Origin: Paenibacillus doosanensis
GTDB taxonomy: Bacteria; Bacillota; Bacilli; Paenibacillales; NBRC-103111
Length of the DNA: 64,000 nt
Assembly: GCF_025060755.1 (NCBI RefSeq)
Contig: NZ_JANYUY010000033.1
Location: 1-64,000 of the forward strand
Reading direction: 5' to 3'
This document shows, piece after piece, positions 18,793 to 27,727 of this stretch. The notes below the pieces were generated by a model that saw only the letters and a program-made list of their open reading frames with translations, was not told the DNA's origin and did not search any database. Made by a program: the position numbers and the translations under genes. Each line of letters starts with the position of its first letter. Positions within the stretch are counted from its first letter, which is position 1.

Positions 18793-19029
18793 CTCAGCTC
18801 TTCCTTTCTCGGCTCTTCTGTACTCATCTTAATTCATCCGATGCCATTTTGCTATACAGATTTGGAAAATTGTGCTGCCGGTTTATTTTGAACGTTGCGC
18901 CGGACCCTGCAAATCCAACTGATAAACAGCAAGCTCCAGCCATCGCTCAAATTTGTAATCCTGCTCTTTTTATAACTCCGCAGTATGCAAATCCCAATCT
19001 TTCGTGGAGCCTGTTACAAATGAGAAAAA
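18793..19029. other. Intergenic region between GNAT and sulP
   Basis: About 240 bp with no ORF of convincing coding character. It should contain the GNAT promoter, but no clear -35/-10 pair was placed. Confidence 0.5.
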
Positions 19030-19062
19030 GGACGCCCCGGCAGAATCGCTCGGGCTGCGTCC
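19025..19062 (-). terminator. Terminator downstream of sulP
   Basis: GGACG/CGTCC outer stem (19030-19034 with 19058-19062) with an inner GC-rich stem, followed on the minus strand by TTTTTCTC. It lies 45 bp past the sulP stop. Confidence 0.7.
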
Positions 19063-19106
19063 TCCGCATCCCTATTGCATTTGGGCATGGCTTCGCTCCC
19101 GGCCGC

Positions 19107-20909
19107 TCAGTAAGTAACTCCCGGACCGTCCGGCAGCTTGCCCGCCGCCCGCTTCAGGCTGCGTCCCGAAGCCGCTATTTCTTCCCGTGCTTGGACCGGC
19201 GGCACAGCGGACAAGGCCTCGCACTCGCGAAATGCCCGATACGGGCAGCCCAGGCAGCGATCGCGATCAAGCTTCCCGAGCGCATAATCGATCGCCTCGC
19301 CGGTATGCTCGAAGAAATGATCGGCCCCGACAACCGCCTCCAGGCCGGTTCTGCGCAAATACGCCCGCGGCTGGGGCTGAACGCCCGTGAGCAGCACGGT
19401 CCCTCCCAAATCCGCGAACCGTTTCACCAGCCTGCTCAGGTTATATTCTCCCGTCGAGTCGAGGAACGGCACCTTGCCCAGCCGCAGCACCAGCAGCTTG
19501 GTATGCTCGGGAACCGCATCCGTCATCGTCTTCTCGAATATAGCGGCGGCCCCGAAAAACAGCGGCCCTTCAATCGTATAAATGCTGATTTGCGGGCAAT
19601 CGTGCTTGTCGCTCACCATATAATCCCGCATTTTCTCATGCTTCATCGCCGGATCGGGAAGCACCTTGGCGACCTTGTGGACGTCGCTCATCCGTTTGAC
19701 GAACAAAATGACGGCCAGCACCAGCCCCGCCTCCACCGCCGTCGTCAGCTCCGTAAATACCGTAAGCAGAAATGTCACCAGCAGCACCAATGAATCGCCG
19801 GTTTTCGTCTTCAGCACATGAATGAATTCTTTGCGCTCGCTCATATTCCAGGCGACGACCATCAGGATGGGTGCCATGCTGGCCAGCGGAATGAGCGAGG
19901 CGTAAGGGGCGAAGGCAAGCAGTATGCACAGCACGACGACGCCGTGAATGACCCCGGACAGCGGAGATGCCGCTCCGTTCTTAATATTCGTGGCGGTACG
20001 GGCTATCGCTCCGGTCGCCGGAATGCCCCCGAACAGCGGCGTCACCATATTGGCGATCCCCTGCCCTATCAGCTCGCGGTTGCTGTTATGCCGGCTTCCC
20101 GTCATCCCGTCGGCAACGACCGCCGAAAGCAGCGATTCGATGCCGCCGAGCAGCGCGATGACCAAGGCCGGAGCGATCAGCTCCTTGACCGTACCCCAGG
20201 TCAGCTGCGGAAGCTGCAGCGCGGGAAGAACGCTCGGAATGTCCCCATACGCCGAGCTGATGGTCGCCACCTTGCCGCTGAAGAAGACGGCCGCGACAAT
20301 GCCCGAAAGGATCAATCCCACTAGAGAGCCGGGAATTTTCGAATGGATTCGGGGCACGATCAGCAGCACCGCCAGGCTGAGCAGCGCCGTCAAGACGCTC
20401 CACGGATTGATTGTGTGCAGGTGAGTGGCGATTTCCTTCATGTTCGAAGCGAAATCCTCATGCCGTTCCATGCCGGTTAACCCTAGAAAGCTGCCGATCT
20501 GGCCGGAGAAAATAATGACCGCGATCCCGGAAGTAAAGCCTACGGTAACCGGCCGCGGTATATAGCGGATGAGCGCCCCGAGCCTAAGCAGCCCCATCAG
20601 CACAAGAAATATCCCGGCCATAAAGCCGGCGATCAGCAGCTTCTCATAACCGTATTGAAGCACGATGGCGAACAGAATCGGAATAAACGCCCCCGTCGGT
20701 CCCCCGATTTGAAACTTCGATCCGCCAAGCAAAGAAATCAGTATTCCGGCAACGATCGTCGTATAAATCCCGAACTGCGGCTTCACACCGGATGCAATGG
20801 CGAAGGCCATTCCGAGCGGAATGGCCACGATACCGACAATAAGCCCCGACACCAAATCTTTGCGCAGCATGTGCAGACGATATCCCTCGAATCTTCCCGA
20901 CCACTTCAT
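19107..20909 (-). CDS. SulP-family anion transporter with STAS domain
   Basis: 600 residues from the ATG at 20909; the open frame upstream lacks a ribosome site. The membrane domain starts LRKDLVSGLIVGIVAIPLGM AFAIASG when read through, followed by GGPTGAFIPILFAIV and the SulP signature GIESLLSAVVADGMTGSRH. A C-terminal STAS domain (residues about 440-545; ISIYTIEGPLFFGAA ... KVPFLDSTGEYNLSRL) is followed by a Cys-containing tail CLGCPYRAFRECEAL. The family exchanges or co-transports sulfate, bicarbonate and other anions. The neighbouring ArsR gene and a shared operator motif suggest dedicated control. Substrate is not deducible; the CxxC tail is unusual and could bind metal or sense redox state. 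Confidence 0.9.
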   Translation of the reverse strand: MKWSGRFEGYRLHMLRKDLVSGLIVGIVAIPLGMAFAIASGVKPQFGIYTTIVAGILISLLGGSKFQIGGPTGAFIPILFAIVLQYGYEKLLIAGFMAGIFLVLMGLLRLGALIRYIPRPVTVGFTSGIAVIIFSGQIGSFLGLTGMERHEDFASNMKEIATHLHTINPWSVLTALLSLAVLLIVPRIHSKIPGSLVGLILSGIVAAVFFSGKVATISSAYGDIPSVLPALQLPQLTWGTVKELIAPALVIALLGGIESLLSAVVADGMTGSRHNSNRELIGQGIANMVTPLFGGIPATGAIARTATNIKNGAASPLSGVIHGVVVLCILLAFAPYASLIPLASMAPILMVVAWNMSERKEFIHVLKTKTGDSLVLLVTFLLTVFTELTTAVEAGLVLAVILFVKRMSDVHKVAKVLPDPAMKHEKMRDYMVSDKHDCPQISIYTIEGPLFFGAAAIFEKTMTDAVPEHTKLLVLRLGKVPFLDSTGEYNLSRLVKRFADLGGTVLLTGVQPQPRAYLRRTGLEAVVGADHFFEHTGEAIDYALGKLDRDRCLGCPYRAFRECEALSAVPPVQAREEIAASGRSLKRAAGKLPDGPGVTY

Positions 20910-20937
20910 AACAGCCCTTCTTTTATTATATTTGATT

Positions 20938-20950
20938 ATTTGAATATATG
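20938..20950 (+). promoter_or_regulatory. Candidate ArsR operator upstream of sulP
   Basis: ATTTGAATATATG, 28 bp upstream of the sulP start. Its exact reverse complement lies at 21504-21516 next to the other promoter flanking the arsR gene. AT-rich 13-mers of this kind are typical for ArsR/SmtB sites. Confidence 0.6.
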
Positions 20951-21027
20951 AATATAATAGGATTATGAGCAAAAAAAAACAATGCCTGATTGACATTGAT
21001 TCTTAGCGATAAGATCCGTTTTACGTA

Positions 21028-21363
21028 TTATGTAGGGTCCGAAGTGCGCATACTCTCAAGCAGAGAGATCGCCCCGACCAGATGATTGTCGAAAATACGC
21101 TTGGCCACCTGCAGCAAATCCTTGACCAGGGGATCGCGCAAGCTGTATATGACGGTCGTCCCTTCTTTGCTTCCGTAGACGACATTTTTGCTTCTTAAGA
21201 TGGCTAGCTGCTGGGAGACGGCCGAGCCTTCGCTGCCGATCAGCGCTTGAATTTCATTCACGCTTTTGTCTCCTTCGGACAGCAGCTCCAGAATACGGAT
21301 GCGCATCGGATGGGCCAACGCCTTGAAAAAATCGGCCTTAAATTGCTGCAGTTCATAATTCAT
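21028..21363 (-). CDS. ArsR/SmtB-family transcriptional repressor without cysteines
   Basis: 111 residues with the winged-helix fold of the family: FKADFFKALAHPMRIRILELL, SVNEIQALIGSEGSAVSQQL (recognition helix), AILRSKNVVYGSKEGTTVIY (wing). There is no cysteine anywhere, so the classical metal or persulfide Cys sites are absent, and the inducer must be something else or bind through His/Asp residues. The start ATG has GAGGAGAATC upstream. The gene sits 118 bp upstream of sulP in the same direction and between two copies of a 13-bp motif, suggesting that it represses both sulP and the 37-residue protein at 21573. Confidence 0.88.
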   Translation of the reverse strand: MNYELQQFKADFFKALAHPMRIRILELLSEGDKSVNEIQALIGSEGSAVSQQLAILRSKNVVYGSKEGTTVIYSLRDPLVKDLLQVAKRIFDNHLVGAISLLESMRTSDPT

Positions 21364-21471
21364 ACGGATTGATTCTCCTCATCCATTCCAAGTATAAATA
21401 ATATCATATCATAAAATGATCGCCGTTCAACTGAAGAAGAATCCTCGCGGGCGGCAGCGCCTTCGGCTTCA

Positions 21472-21500
21472 TTGAGTATTGCAGGCGTATGCTTTATAAT
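21472..21500 (+). promoter_or_regulatory. SigA-type promoter for the 37-residue membrane protein
   Basis: TTGAGT (21472-21477), 17 bp, TATAAT (21495-21500). The operator-like 13-mer begins 4 bp downstream, where a bound repressor would block the start site. Confidence 0.75.
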
Positions 21501-21503
21501 ACC

Positions 21504-21516
21504 CATATATTCAAAT
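21504..21516 (+). promoter_or_regulatory. Candidate ArsR operator downstream of the -10 box
   Basis: CATATATTCAAAT, the exact reverse complement of 20938-20950. It overlaps the expected transcription start of the promoter at 21472-21500. Confidence 0.62.
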
Positions 21517-21572
21517 CATGTGAAATTCAAATCTTAAGGCAAGCAGGCCGGCGAACGGAGGAGCTCAAGCTC

Positions 21573-21686
21573 ATGGGAATTGGCTCGACGATAGTATTAG
21601 GCGTCATAGTTATCGCCATCGTATGCGGATTAACGTTCTGGGTAACGAAAAAAGCTTACTCGCGCAAATGGGACGAAGAGGAATAA
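21573..21686 (+). CDS. 37-residue single-span membrane protein
   Basis: ATG at 21573 after CGGAGGAG (spacing about 8). The sequence is a single hydrophobic helix (IGSTIVLGVIVIAIVCGLTF) followed by a charged tail WVTKKAYSRKWDEEE. It has its own promoter and an operator-like motif. The size and tail recall small YtzI-like proteins of bacilli, but I do not assign a family. It lies 40 bp upstream of the aldo/keto reductase and may share its mRNA. Function unknown; co-regulation with the SulP transporter through ArsR is inferred. Confidence 0.72.
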   Translation: MGIGSTIVLGVIVIAIVCGLTFWVTKKAYSRKWDEEE

Positions 21687-21726
21687 GAACGAACTACCAT
21701 CCCCGATTATCAAGGAGTGATACGTT

Positions 21727-22587
21727 TTGGAAATAAGACCTTTCGGCGCAACCGGCCGGTCCTTCCCGCTGCTCAGCTTCGGCGCGCAAAGAATTGTGGA
21801 CGAGCATCATTGCACTGAAGAGGAAGCGATCCGGATCGTAAACCGGGCCGTGGATGAAGGAATAACTTACTTTGACACGGCTCCTAGTTATTCGAACGGG
21901 CAGTCGGAGGAACGGCTGGGCAAGGCGCTCCGCTCCCGGCGGCATGAGGTATGGATTGCGACGAAAACGCATGACCGGACCCGGGACGGGTCGCGGAGGC
22001 TGCTCGAAGCGAGCCTGAACCGGCTGCAGACCGACCATGTCGACGAATGGCGGCTGCACAATATTATGACGCGGGAAGAGCTCGATCAATGCTTTGCCAA
22101 AGGCGGAGCGATGGAAGCGCTGCTCGAGGCCAAGGAACAAGGCATCGTCCGTAAAATAAGCATCAGCGGGCATACGAACCCGCAGGTGCAGCTGGAGGCA
22201 ATCGACCGCTTCCCATTCGACAGCGCCTTGGTCGCTCTCTCCGCCGCCGATCACTTCATTTACAGCTTCGCTCATGAGTTTGTGCCCAAGGCGGTCGAAC
22301 GCGGGGTGGCGGTCATCGGGATGAAAGTGTTCGCGCTCGGCAAGCTGGCTCCCTGGTACGAGCAGGCGCTGCGCTATACGCTGTCGCTGCCCGTATCGAC
22401 GACTATCGTCGGAATGGAATCGATGGAGCAGCTTGAGCGGAATTTGGCCGCAGCCAGAAGCTTCACGCCTTTCGGCGATACGGAACGGCTGGAGTTTTTC
22501 AAGCAAATCATGCATCTCGCCAACCCGGACGTGCTGCGCTGGAAAGCGAGCGGCTGGACGTCCGGCCAGTGGTACGAGCGGTCCTAA
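21727..22587 (+). CDS. Aldo/keto reductase
   Basis: 286 residues beginning at a TTG with AAGGAG 9 bases upstream. It begins RPFGATGRSFPLLSFGAQRI, has the catalytic-region YFDTAPSYSNGQSEERLGKA (Asp and Tyr of the tetrad), the Lys strand VWIATKTHDRT and the His in DEWRLHNI. The C-terminal third keeps VSTTIVGMESMEQLERNLAA of the NADPH site. The family reduces aldehydes and ketones in the cytoplasm; substrate is not indicated. A strong convergent terminator follows at 22681-22718. Confidence 0.88.
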   Translation: MEIRPFGATGRSFPLLSFGAQRIVDEHHCTEEEAIRIVNRAVDEGITYFDTAPSYSNGQSEERLGKALRSRRHEVWIATKTHDRTRDGSRRLLEASLNRLQTDHVDEWRLHNIMTREELDQCFAKGGAMEALLEAKEQGIVRKISISGHTNPQVQLEAIDRFPFDSALVALSAADHFIYSFAHEFVPKAVERGVAVIGMKVFALGKLAPWYEQALRYTLSLPVSTTIVGMESMEQLERNLAAARSFTPFGDTERLEFFKQIMHLANPDVLRWKASGWTSGQWYERS

Positions 22588-22680
22588 AGCGCCTCGGGCG
22601 AGATCGGCTGGACGCTGGTCTGACCGTCGCCGCCGGACAAGCTGCGGATGGCCAACCCGCCCGAGCAAATAGCAATGCAA

Positions 22681-22718
22681 AGAAGGAGGAAGTCCCGCTG
22701 CCGGGGCTTCCTCCTTCT
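22681..22718 (+). terminator. Bidirectional terminator between reductase and M20 hydrolase genes
   Basis: A 12-bp perfect stem AGAAGGAGGAAG/CTTCCTCCTTCT extended by a GC pairing near the loop, followed by AATTTTC on the plus strand. It separates convergent genes and can serve both. Confidence 0.8.
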
Positions 22719-22735
22719 AATTTTCGGGCGTCCTT

Positions 22736-23962
22736 TCAATTCGTCCAATCTTCCTCCAGGGCTTGTCTCGCCAGCTGAATATGCAGCTTGGCTCCGTACG
22801 CCAGCACCCGTTCATCTACGTCGAACCGCGGATGATGAACGGGATGAACGATTCCCCGCTCCGCGTTCCCGGCGCCGATAAAGACGAAGGCCCCCGGTAT
22901 GCGCTCCAAATACCAGGCGAAATCTTCGCCGGCCAGGCTCGGCGCATCGAGCAGCAGCGTGTTCGCTTCGCCGAACACCTTCGCGCCGGCGGCCTGCACC
23001 TGCCGGACCGCCCGCGGATCGTTGCGCAGCGGCGTCCCCTCCCGCAGGCGGACATCGCTGCGGCCGCCGAACGAGGCGGCGACCGCCCCGGCGCGATGCT
23101 CCAGCGCATGCACAATCCGGAGGATCGTCTCCTTGTCGAAGGCGCGGAACGTGCCGGTGAGCACGGCGTGATCCGCTATCGCATTATGCGCGCTGCCGGC
23201 GCGCAGCGTGCCGTAGGACAGCACGGCCGGCTCCATCGGGTCCAGCTCGGTGGACATCGCCACCTTGATCTCGCCGATGAATTGGGCCGCCATGACGATG
23301 GCGTCCACCGCTTGGTGCGGGGTGCTGTGATGGCCGGTGACGCCGTGGAATTGGACGGTGAAATGATAGGAAGCCGCCATCGCGTATTGGCGGTGAACGC
23401 CGACGGTGCCTATAGGCAGCTCCGGCCAAACGTGGAACGCGTAGCCTGCGTCCACGCCTTCGAGGATGCCGTCCTCGATCATATCCCGGCCTCCGCTGAG
23501 CAGCCGTCCGTCCTCGGGAACCGGTCTGGCCCCTTCCTCCGCAGGCTGGAACACGAACTTCACGGTGCCGCGCAGCTCCTCCCGAAACCGGCTGAGCGCC
23601 TTGGCGGCCCCGAGCAGCATCGCCGTATGAGCGTCATGGCCGCACGCATGCATGACCCCTTCATGGCGGGACTTGTACGCCGCGTCATTCTCCTCCTGAA
23701 TGGGCAGCGCGTCCATATCTGCCCGCAGCAGGACGGTTCGTCCTTCCGCCCGCCCGCGAAGAATGCCGACGACGCCCATGCCGAAATGCCGTCCGACACC
23801 GCGCCGGACCTCCAGCCCCCATTCCTCGAGCAGACCGGCGACCTTGGCCGCGGTCCGATGCACATCGTAGAGCAGCTCCGGATGCCGGTGCAAATCCCGC
23901 CGAATGGCGACGAGCTCCTCCTCCAGCGTGTCGGCATACGCTAAGATCGCTTCGCCGCTCAT
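22736..23962 (-). CDS. M20-family amidohydrolase (N-acyl amino acid deacylase type)
   Basis: 408 residues. The metal-site motifs of the HipO/YxeP group are present: RRDLHRHPELLYDVHRTA, LRADMDALPIQEEN, MHACGHDAHTAMLLGAAKAL (Cys/His ligands), FQPAEEG (Glu pair), and the C-terminal LAGEDFAWYLERIPGAFVFI. These enzymes remove acyl groups from N-acylated amino acids or S-conjugates in the cytoplasm. It overlaps the DinB-like gene by ATGA, making it the last gene of the long minus-strand cluster with the ABC transporter and LLM monooxygenases. By analogy with yxeP/ytnL operons the substrate may be an N-acetylated sulfur amino acid derivative; that is inference. Confidence 0.9.
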   Translation of the reverse strand: MSGEAILAYADTLEEELVAIRRDLHRHPELLYDVHRTAAKVAGLLEEWGLEVRRGVGRHFGMGVVGILRGRAEGRTVLLRADMDALPIQEENDAAYKSRHEGVMHACGHDAHTAMLLGAAKALSRFREELRGTVKFVFQPAEEGARPVPEDGRLLSGGRDMIEDGILEGVDAGYAFHVWPELPIGTVGVHRQYAMAASYHFTVQFHGVTGHHSTPHQAVDAIVMAAQFIGEIKVAMSTELDPMEPAVLSYGTLRAGSAHNAIADHAVLTGTFRAFDKETILRIVHALEHRAGAVAASFGGRSDVRLREGTPLRNDPRAVRQVQAAGAKVFGEANTLLLDAPSLAGEDFAWYLERIPGAFVFIGAGNAERGIVHPVHHPRFDVDERVLAYGAKLHIQLARQALEEDWTN

Positions 23963-24432
23963 GCCAGCGCGCTCTTAATGCGCTCGATCTGCCCCAGATG
24001 GGTCTGCACATGGCGGATAAAGGCGAGCAATGAGCTTTCCAGCGTAACCGTCTCTCCCTTGAAATTCACGCCCGATCTGGCCCAATCTTCGGCGGACAAT
24101 CGCTGGAACAGCAGCTTGTTATAGGCAAGCAGCGCCCCGAACGCGTCCAGAATATCGGAAGCGGAGCCCTCGTTCGCCCTGGACCGGCTGACCCAAGGGT
24201 CCTGCTGAAACGCCGCCAGCTGCGCGTTGTCTTCGGAAATGATCTTGCGGACGCGAAACGAAAACACGATGCTGTGATCGGCCAAATGCGACAGCACCTC
24301 GGTCACGCTCCACTTGTCGGGAGCCGGTTTATATTTCAGCTGCTCCTCGCTCAGTCCTGCGATCGCTTCCTTCAACTGGCGGTACGTATCGGTATAAGCT
24401 GCCAAATCAATGACTTGTTGATTGTAACTCAT
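23959..24432 (-). CDS. DinB/YfiT-like four-helix protein
   Basis: 157 residues of the DinB superfamily. The metal triad appears intact: His in VLSHLADHS and two His in FIRHVQTHLGQIERIK. The N-terminal helix YTDTYRQLKEAIAGLSEEQL and the segment YKPAPDKWSVTEVLSHLADH are typical. Characterised relatives include bacillithiol S-transferases and mycothiol-dependent enzymes. It overlaps the M20 gene by 4 bp and lies 42 bp downstream of the ABC ATPase gene. A thiol-transfer role in the cluster is plausible but unproven. Confidence 0.85.
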   Translation of the reverse strand: MSYNQQVIDLAAYTDTYRQLKEAIAGLSEEQLKYKPAPDKWSVTEVLSHLADHSIVFSFRVRKIISEDNAQLAAFQQDPWVSRSRANEGSASDILDAFGALLAYNKLLFQRLSAEDWARSGVNFKGETVTLESSLLAFIRHVQTHLGQIERIKSALA

Positions 24433-24474
24433 CGTAAATTCCTCCCGTAATTCGGTATCGTTAGCTGCCGGCGC

Positions 24475-26673
24475 TCAGACCGGATAATGGCAGGCCGCCC
24501 AATGGTCCGGCGCCACTTGGGTCAGCTCCGGCTGCGCCTCCCGGCAGCCGGCCGTTGCCGCCGGGCATCTCGTGTGGAAGCGGCAGCCGGCAGGAGGACT
24601 CGCAGGGGACGGAATCTCCCCTTGTATCGAAATCCATTCGCGCTTGCGGGTCGGATCGGCCGCAGGAATGGAAGAAATCAGCCCCCGGGTGTAGTGATGG
24701 GCCGGATGCCGGAACAGCTCCTCGCTCGGCCCGATCTCGACCAGCTTGCCCAAATACATCACGCCGATCCGGTCGGAAATATGCCTGACGATATTGAGTC
24801 CGTGCGCGATGAACAAATAGGTCAGATCGAGCCGTCTCTGCAAGTCCTGCATCAGATTGACGATCTGCGCTTGCACCGACACGTCGAGCGCCGAAACCGC
24901 CTCGTCGGCGAGAATAAATTGCGGCCGGAGCGCAATCGCCCGGGCGATCCCGATCCGCTGCCGCTGTCCGCCGGAGAACTCATGCGGGTAGCGGTCATGC
25001 CAGGCCGGATTGAGCCCCACCGCCTGCAGCAGCTCCTCCGCCCTGCGGCGCTTCTCGGCGCCGCTTAAGGACGCCTCGTGCACCCTGAACGGCTCCGTGA
25101 TAATGTCTCCGACCTTCCAGCGCGGATTGACTGAGCCGTACGGGTCCTGAAAGATCATCTGCATGTTTCTGCGGGCTTCCTGCAAGCCTGCGGCACGCAG
25201 CGCCGACAAATCCGTTCCCTGAAACAGCACGCTTCCTTGGGTCGCCTTCTCCAGCTGCAGCAGGAGGCGTCCCAGCGTCGATTTGCCGCTGCCGGATTCG
25301 CCGACGAGGCCGAAGGTTTCGCCTTTGCGGATCGTGAAGGAAACGTCGTCGACGGCGCGGATGTATGCGGCCGGACGACTCAGCAAACTTTTTTTCAGCG
25401 GATAATATTTATGCAGTCCCTGCACTTCGAAAAGATTGCCGCGCTCCTTCGCTGCCCCGTCGGATGTAAAAGCTTCGGCGGCGGATAACGGCGGCGCGAG
25501 TTTTGATCGATTGGTAAAAATTAGATTTATCTTTTCGGCGTCCGGATCGGGCACAGCCCCGGATCGGGACGATGCTGCGGTCTCGGGCGCGCCATCAAGC
25601 CAAGCGGTCTCTTGCAAAGAGCGGCCTGCCGCCGTCCCGTCTTCCCGTGCAGACCCTGCAGCTCCGGCCGCAGCGCCCGAGGCTTGCCAAGCTTCGGACC
25701 GGACAAGCTCCTCGGCATACCAGCAGGCGGATTGCCGCCCGTTCACATGGAATAACGGCGGGCTGTCCTTGGCGCACCGGTCCGTCGCATAAGGGCAGCG
25801 CGGATGAAACCGGCAGCCTGTCGGCATCTCCGCCAAATTCGGAATCGAGCCCTCAATCGAGAACAGCTTGCCGCTGCGGTCGCTGTCCATCGTCGTAATC
25901 GATTGCAGCAGCCCCCGCGTATACGGATGATGCGGCTGCTCGAACAGCTGGTAGACGGTCGCCTGCTCGACGACCGTTCCGGCGTACATCACGATGATGC
26001 GGTCCGCCATTTCGGCGGCGATGCCCATATCATGCGTGATCAGCAGGATCGACATGCGAAATTCCTGCTTCAGCTCCTGCAGCAAGTGCAAAATTTGCGC
26101 CTGAATCGTCACATCGAGCGCCGTCGTCGGCTCGTCGGCGATCAATAGCTCCGGCCCGCAGGCCAGCGCCATGGCGATCATCGCCCGCTGCAGCATGCCT
26201 CCCGACAGTTCATTCGGGTACTGCTTCATGCGCAGCTCCGGCTCCGGTATGCCGACTCTGCCGAGCAGATAAACGGCGCGCCGCCATGCCTCCGCTTTGC
26301 CGACCTGCTCATGCTCGAGAATCGATTCGACGATCTGGCTGCCGATCGTGAACACCGGATCGAACGCGGCCATCGGCTCCTGAAACACCATCGCCATCTT
26401 TTTGCCCCTTAAGGCTCTAAGCTCCCGCTCCGGCAGCGCGGTCAGATCGACGCCGTCCAGCAGGATGCTGCCGCCGCCGATGCTTCCGTTCTCGAAGTCC
26501 ACCAGCCGCATCACCGATTTGGAGGTGATCGTCTTGCCGCTTCCCGACTCCCCGACAAGGCATACCGTTTCGCCGGGCTGCATGTGCAAAGTCACATCCG
26601 TTATGGCGGTGAGCACGCCCTTGGGCGTCCTAAAGTCGACGGACAAATGCTGAATGTCGAGCAGTTGATTCAT
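24475..26673 (-). CDS. Fused double ATPase of a peptide/nickel-type ABC transporter (DppD-DppF)
   Basis: 732 residues containing two complete nucleotide-binding domains. The first has Walker A GESGSGKT near residue 40, signature [20 protein letters not shown] and the DppD C-terminal Fe-S-like Cys motif [16 protein letters not shown] low-complexity linker of about 80 residues rich in Ala/Gly/Ser follows. The second domain has GESGSGKST near residue 460, [14 protein letters not shown], and its own [15 protein letters not shown] tail. Usually these are two genes. It powers uptake through the two permeases encoded just upstream (26692-28639). The start ATG at 26673 follows an AGGAGGTGGC ribosome site. 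Confidence 0.93.
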   Translation of the reverse strand: MNQLLDIQHLSVDFRTPKGVLTAITDVTLHMQPGETVCLVGESGSGKTITSKSVMRLVDFENGSIGGGSILLDGVDLTALPERELRALRGKKMAMVFQEPMAAFDPVFTIGSQIVESILEHEQVGKAEAWRRAVYLLGRVGIPEPELRMKQYPNELSGGMLQRAMIAMALACGPELLIADEPTTALDVTIQAQILHLLQELKQEFRMSILLITHDMGIAAEMADRIIVMYAGTVVEQATVYQLFEQPHHPYTRGLLQSITTMDSDRSGKLFSIEGSIPNLAEMPTGCRFHPRCPYATDRCAKDSPPLFHVNGRQSACWYAEELVRSEAWQASGAAAGAAGSAREDGTAAGRSLQETAWLDGAPETAASSRSGAVPDPDAEKINLIFTNRSKLAPPLSAAEAFTSDGAAKERGNLFEVQGLHKYYPLKKSLLSRPAAYIRAVDDVSFTIRKGETFGLVGESGSGKSTLGRLLLQLEKATQGSVLFQGTDLSALRAAGLQEARRNMQMIFQDPYGSVNPRWKVGDIITEPFRVHEASLSGAEKRRRAEELLQAVGLNPAWHDRYPHEFSGGQRQRIGIARAIALRPQFILADEAVSALDVSVQAQIVNLMQDLQRRLDLTYLFIAHGLNIVRHISDRIGVMYLGKLVEIGPSEELFRHPAHHYTRGLISSIPAADPTRKREWISIQGEIPSPASPPAGCRFHTRCPAATAGCREAQPELTQVAPDHWAACHYPV

Positions 26674-26691
26674 GGTGAGCCACCTCCTGTA

Positions 26692-27585
26692 TTATGCTCT
26701 GCTTTTCTTCGGGTCCAAGGCGTCCCTCAGCCTGTCGCCGATGAGATTGACGGATAGCACGAATAACGTAATCGCCAGACCGGGAAAGGTGGCGATCCAC
26801 CAGGCGACGGTCAAATATCCTCTGCCCTGGGAGAGAAGCGCTCCCCAATCGGGAATTTCCTTCAGCACGCCGAGCCCGAGGAAGCTCAGCCCGGAGCCGA
26901 CGAGAATCGCCGAGCCGAGTCCGATCGTCGCCATGACGAGCAGCGGGGACCAGGCGTTCGGCAGCACATGCCACCAGAACATGCGCAGCGGGGAAGCTCC
27001 GATAGAGCGCGAGGCCGTCACGAACGGGCGATGCTTCATACTGAGGATTTGCCCGCGCATCACCCTGGCATAGCCAGGCACCGCCGAGACGGCGACCGCG
27101 AAGACGATGTTGAACAGGTGCGGGCCCAAAGCGGCGGCTATAGCCAGCGCGAGCAAAATGCCGGGAATCGTCATCAGCACCTCGATAAACCGCATCAGGA
27201 TCATATCTAGGACGCCGCCGATATAACCGGATACGGCTCCTATCGTTCCTCCGAGCAGACCGCCGACCAGCACCGAGGCGACGCCGATGAACAGCGAATC
27301 CCGGCTGCCGTACACGACGAGACTGAATACGTCTCTTCCGAAATAATCCGTTCCGAGCAGATGCGTCCGGCTCGGCGGCTGCAGGATGCTATCGGCAAAC
27401 ATCTGCGTCGGCGCATAAGGCGCGATCCCTTTCGGGAACAGGGCGCAGGCGAGAATAAACAAGATGACGAGGCCCGCGCCGTATACGAACAGCTCGGAGG
27501 CAGCAGCCTTCCTTGCAGGCCTGGATAAGGAGGTCCGCAGCCTCTTCTCCTTCCATACGGTCTTGGCGGATATCACTTCCTTCAT
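26692..27585 (-). CDS. Peptide-type ABC transporter permease (DppC-like)
   Basis: 297 residues from the ATG at 27585, 8 bases after AGGAGGG; the in-frame ATG 7 codons earlier is inside the ribosome site region. It has an N-terminal membrane anchor, the DppC-type segment THLLGTDYFGRDVFSLVVYG and the EAA-like loop ASRSIGASPLRMFWWHVLPN. It pairs with the DppB-like permease upstream. The substrate class is di/oligopeptide-like or another small organic compound. Confidence 0.93.
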   Translation of the reverse strand: MKEVISAKTVWKEKRLRTSLSRPARKAAASELFVYGAGLVILFILACALFPKGIAPYAPTQMFADSILQPPSRTHLLGTDYFGRDVFSLVVYGSRDSLFIGVASVLVGGLLGGTIGAVSGYIGGVLDMILMRFIEVLMTIPGILLALAIAAALGPHLFNIVFAVAVSAVPGYARVMRGQILSMKHRPFVTASRSIGASPLRMFWWHVLPNAWSPLLVMATIGLGSAILVGSGLSFLGLGVLKEIPDWGALLSQGRGYLTVAWWIATFPGLAITLFVLSVNLIGDRLRDALDPKKSRA

Positions 27586-27625
27586 AACCGTGTCCCTCCT
27601 AAACAAGCTTGGTGGTAAAGTATCG

Positions 27626-27727
27626 CCTTCCGTTGAACGGTTTTCTAATACGAACGGTGTTCTAATGCGAACGATTTTCTAATGCAAACGGTGCTCCAAG
27701 GGGAACGCTGCATTAATGCGAACGCCG
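27626..27727 (-). repeat. Six-unit decaying 17-bp tandem repeat
   Basis: Three clear contiguous copies (27643-27659, 27660-27676, 27677-27693) of TTCTAATRCGAACGGTG, flanked by more degenerate units at exactly the same 17-bp phase that keep only the GAACG core (27626, 27694, 27711). It fills the gap between the permease genes and includes the stop codon of the upstream permease. Confidence 0.8.

Noticed and set aside
27626..27727. CRISPR-like array
   Set aside because: Units are contiguous 17-mers without spacers, only about 100 bp in total, and no cas genes are near.
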